From an uncultured Anaerovibrio sp. (GTDB taxonomy: Bacteria; Bacillota; Negativicutes; Selenomonadales; Selenomonadaceae), in the NCBI GenBank assembly GCA_902785445.1, contig CACZYN010000098.1:1-7119 (forward strand): a stretch of DNA of 7,119 nucleotides. Reading direction: 5' to 3'. Position numbers and translations under genes: made by a program. Positions 6,829 through 7,119 of the stretch are shown here, piece by piece (position 1 is the first letter of the stretch; every line of letters starts with the position of its first letter). Under the pieces are notes generated by a model. That model saw only the letters and a list, made by a program, of their open reading frames with translations, did no database searches and had not been told where the DNA came from.

Positions 6829-7119
6829 ATGATTGCGAAGAAAAATGCCGAATCGGCGGCGGAAAAAATCAAAATGGTTGTCTTCGATGTGGATGGAACC
6901 CTAACTGATGGGAAAATCTACATGGGAGCCGATGGAGAAATCATGAAGGCCTTTTCCGTCCGGGATGGTATGGGCATAACTCTGTTGCATAAGGCCGGAT
7001 TAAAAACTGCCATTATTACCGGACGCCAGTCAAAAATTCTGGAAAAAAGAGCCGGAGAATTGAAACTATCCGGAATATGGCAGGGATGTATCGATAAACG
7101 GCAGGCTTATGAGGAGCTT
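6829..7119 (+). CDS. kdsC: Kdo 8-phosphate phosphatase, N-terminal part (cut by window edge)
   Basis: HAD-superfamily phosphatase that hydrolyses Kdo 8-phosphate to Kdo in the cytoplasm. Only the first 97 codons are in the window; the frame is still open at the right edge, against a usual family length of about 160-190 residues. HAD motif I is FDVDGTLTDG (19-28) with nucleophile Asp20 and acid/base Asp22. VRDGMG (44-49) is typical of KdsC, motif II is ITGR with Thr64, and Lys90 in QGCIDKRQAY probably supplies the motif III lysine. The short cap-less arrangement fits the tetrameric KdsC subgroup (C0 type). The ATG lies one base after the kdsD stop, with AGGGAG at 6814-6819 nine bases upstream inside kdsD. 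The absent C-terminal part should hold the last metal-binding aspartate (motif IV), so completeness cannot be judged. Confidence 0.93.
   Translation, partial: MIAKKNAESAAEKIKMVVFDVDGTLTDGKIYMGADGEIMKAFSVRDGMGITLLHKAGLKTAIITGRQSKILEKRAGELKLSGIWQGCIDKRQAYEEL

Larger units (their letters stand above)
18..7119 (+). other. Lipid A-Kdo biosynthesis and export operon (partial)
   Basis: Six co-directional genes are separated by 18, 5, 17, -1 and 1 bases, and several ribosome sites lie inside the preceding gene. No hairpin followed by a T-run and no convincing -35/-10 pair is visible between them, so a single transcript is likely. Its promoter must lie left of the window and its end right of it. The layout gathers the whole Kdo supply route (kdsD, kdsA, kdsC, kdsB) with the enzymes that use it and the exporter of the product. 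The first 17 bases hold only the msbA ribosome site and an unidentifiable gene tail. Confidence 0.85.

Overview
The window is a stretch of lipid A-Kdo (inner LPS) biosynthesis genes, all on the + strand and packed as one operon: msbA, a fused waaA-lpxK, kdsB, kdsA, kdsD, and the first 97 codons of kdsC, which runs off the right edge. Gaps between genes are 18, 5 and 17 bases, then a 1-base overlap, then 1 base. There is no stretch above 300 bases without a gene, and I see no internal promoter, terminator, RNA gene, repeat, mobile element or CRISPR.

The genes form a connected pathway. KdsD makes arabinose 5-phosphate from ribulose 5-phosphate. KdsA condenses it with phosphoenolpyruvate to Kdo 8-phosphate, KdsC removes the phosphate, and KdsB activates Kdo as CMP-Kdo. 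The LpxK half of the fusion phosphorylates the tetraacyl disaccharide to lipid IVA, the WaaA half adds Kdo, and MsbA flips the product across the inner membrane. Gene order does not follow pathway order.

The organism makes LPS, yet its genes have strong Gram-positive-like Shine-Dalgarno sites (GGGAGG, AGGAG, AGGAAGG, AAGGGAG) and moderate G+C by eye. Together with the compact msbA/waaA/lpxK/kds cluster this suggests a diderm Firmicute of the Negativicutes (Selenomonas/Veillonella relatives). That is an inference from layout and general knowledge; no marker gene in the window settles it.

The most noteworthy point is the 829-residue protein with a complete WaaA followed by a complete LpxK in one uninterrupted frame, joining two consecutive enzymes in reverse of reaction order. 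Secondary points are a KdsA of the metal-dependent (Cys) type and two start-codon corrections (kdsA at 5026, kdsD at 5859). I see no sign of a wholly new system here; apart from the fusion this is core envelope metabolism.
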